Notes under the pieces: model-generated
Told to the model about the DNA's origin: nothing
Seen by the model: the letters and a program-made list of their open reading frames with translations, nothing else
The model's database searches: none
Shown here: positions 5,391-5,465 of the stretch, in pieces
Layout of the letters: each line of letters begins with the position of its first letter
Numbering within the stretch: the first letter of the stretch is position 1
NCBI GenBank assembly: GCA_946187025.1
Contig: CAMHPM010000132.1
Span: 1 to 5,465 of the forward strand
From: an uncultured Prevotellaceae bacterium
GTDB lineage: Bacteria > Bacteroidota > Bacteroidia > Bacteroidales > Bacteroidaceae
Length of the DNA stretch: 5,465 nt
Reading direction: 5' to 3'
Made by a program: the position numbers and the translations under genes

Positions 5391-5465
5391 CAGCTATTGA
5401 CAATAATGATTTCAACTTTCGCAAGTTTCACTTGCTTCAGTTTCAAGGAATAGAAAGGAATGGAA
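5387..5465 (+). CDS. Possible next gene, ATGA-coupled to the acyltransferase gene, truncated at the window edge
   Basis: An ATG at 5387-5389 overlaps the TGA stop of gene 4 (5388-5390) in a 4-base ATGA junction, the classic layout for translational coupling. The frame stays open for 26 codons to the window end and begins MTAIDNNDFNFRKFHLLQFQ. I do not recognise the family from this fragment. Against it, codon use is more AT rich than in gene 4, 26 open codons can occur by chance, and an imperfect hairpin at 5414-5442 could mark the end of the operon instead. Confidence 0.38.
   Translation, partial: MTAIDNNDFNFRKFHLLQFQGIERNG
5414..5442. other. Imperfect hairpin downstream of the acyltransferase gene
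   Basis: gcaag (5421-5425) pairs with cttgc (5431-5435) around a 5-nt loop. A symmetric ttc/ttc internal loop separates this from a second helix, aact (5414-5417) with agtt (5439-5442). A short T-rich stretch follows. It could be a weak terminator for the gene 3-gene 4 transcript, or chance structure inside a fifth gene. Confidence 0.2.

Noticed and set aside
5406..5453. Short peptide frame starting at the ATG at 5406 after the acyltransferase gene
   Set aside because: It has only 15 codons before a TAG, with no leader or similarity. The ATGA-overlapping frame is the better candidate.

Overview
The window looks like chromosomal DNA of a Bacteroidales bacterium, probably of the Prevotella group; the genus is an inference. 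The support is a Bacteroidota-type promoter (TAnnTTTG at -7, a TTG-type -33 box 20 bp upstream), no convincing Shine-Dalgarno sequences, A-rich leaders, GC-rich third codon positions, and two lipoproteins whose first residues after the lipobox Cys are Lys and Asp rich, as in Bacteroidota surface lipoproteins.

Layout: four complete genes lie on the + strand. (1) 256-1389 encodes a lipoprotein with a complete family II (DHH/DHHA2, Mn-dependent) pyrophosphatase-type active site. (2) 1627-2175 encodes a small polytopic membrane protein of unknown function. (3) 2346-4076 encodes a lipoprotein that joins a HAD phosphatase to an M15 D,D-carboxypeptidase-like metallopeptidase. (4) 4098-5390 encodes a condensation-domain/alcohol acetyltransferase-superfamily protein. 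A possible fifth gene starts in the ATGA overlapping the stop of gene 4 and leaves the window. The left 76 bases are strongly pyrimidine rich and could hold the start of a leftward gene, but the support is weak.

Non-coding regions: 77-255 carries hairpins, a promoter, and a 5'-leader stem-loop. The two larger gaps, on either side of the membrane-protein gene, each hold a copy of a GC-rich palindromic repeat. The copies share a 64-bp identical core, so gene 2 sits between direct repeats. The leader of gene 3 contains a tandem AT-rich 12-mer.

How the genes may work together: genes 3 and 4 are 21 bp apart and are probably co-transcribed, with any gene 5 translationally coupled to gene 4. Genes 1 and 3 encode exported phosphoester or phosphoanhydride hydrolases, gene 3 adds a cell-wall peptidase, and gene 4 is a predicted acyl transferase. 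A surface phosphate-scavenging or envelope-remodelling role would fit, but that link is inference. No mobile element, CRISPR array or RNA gene was recognised.
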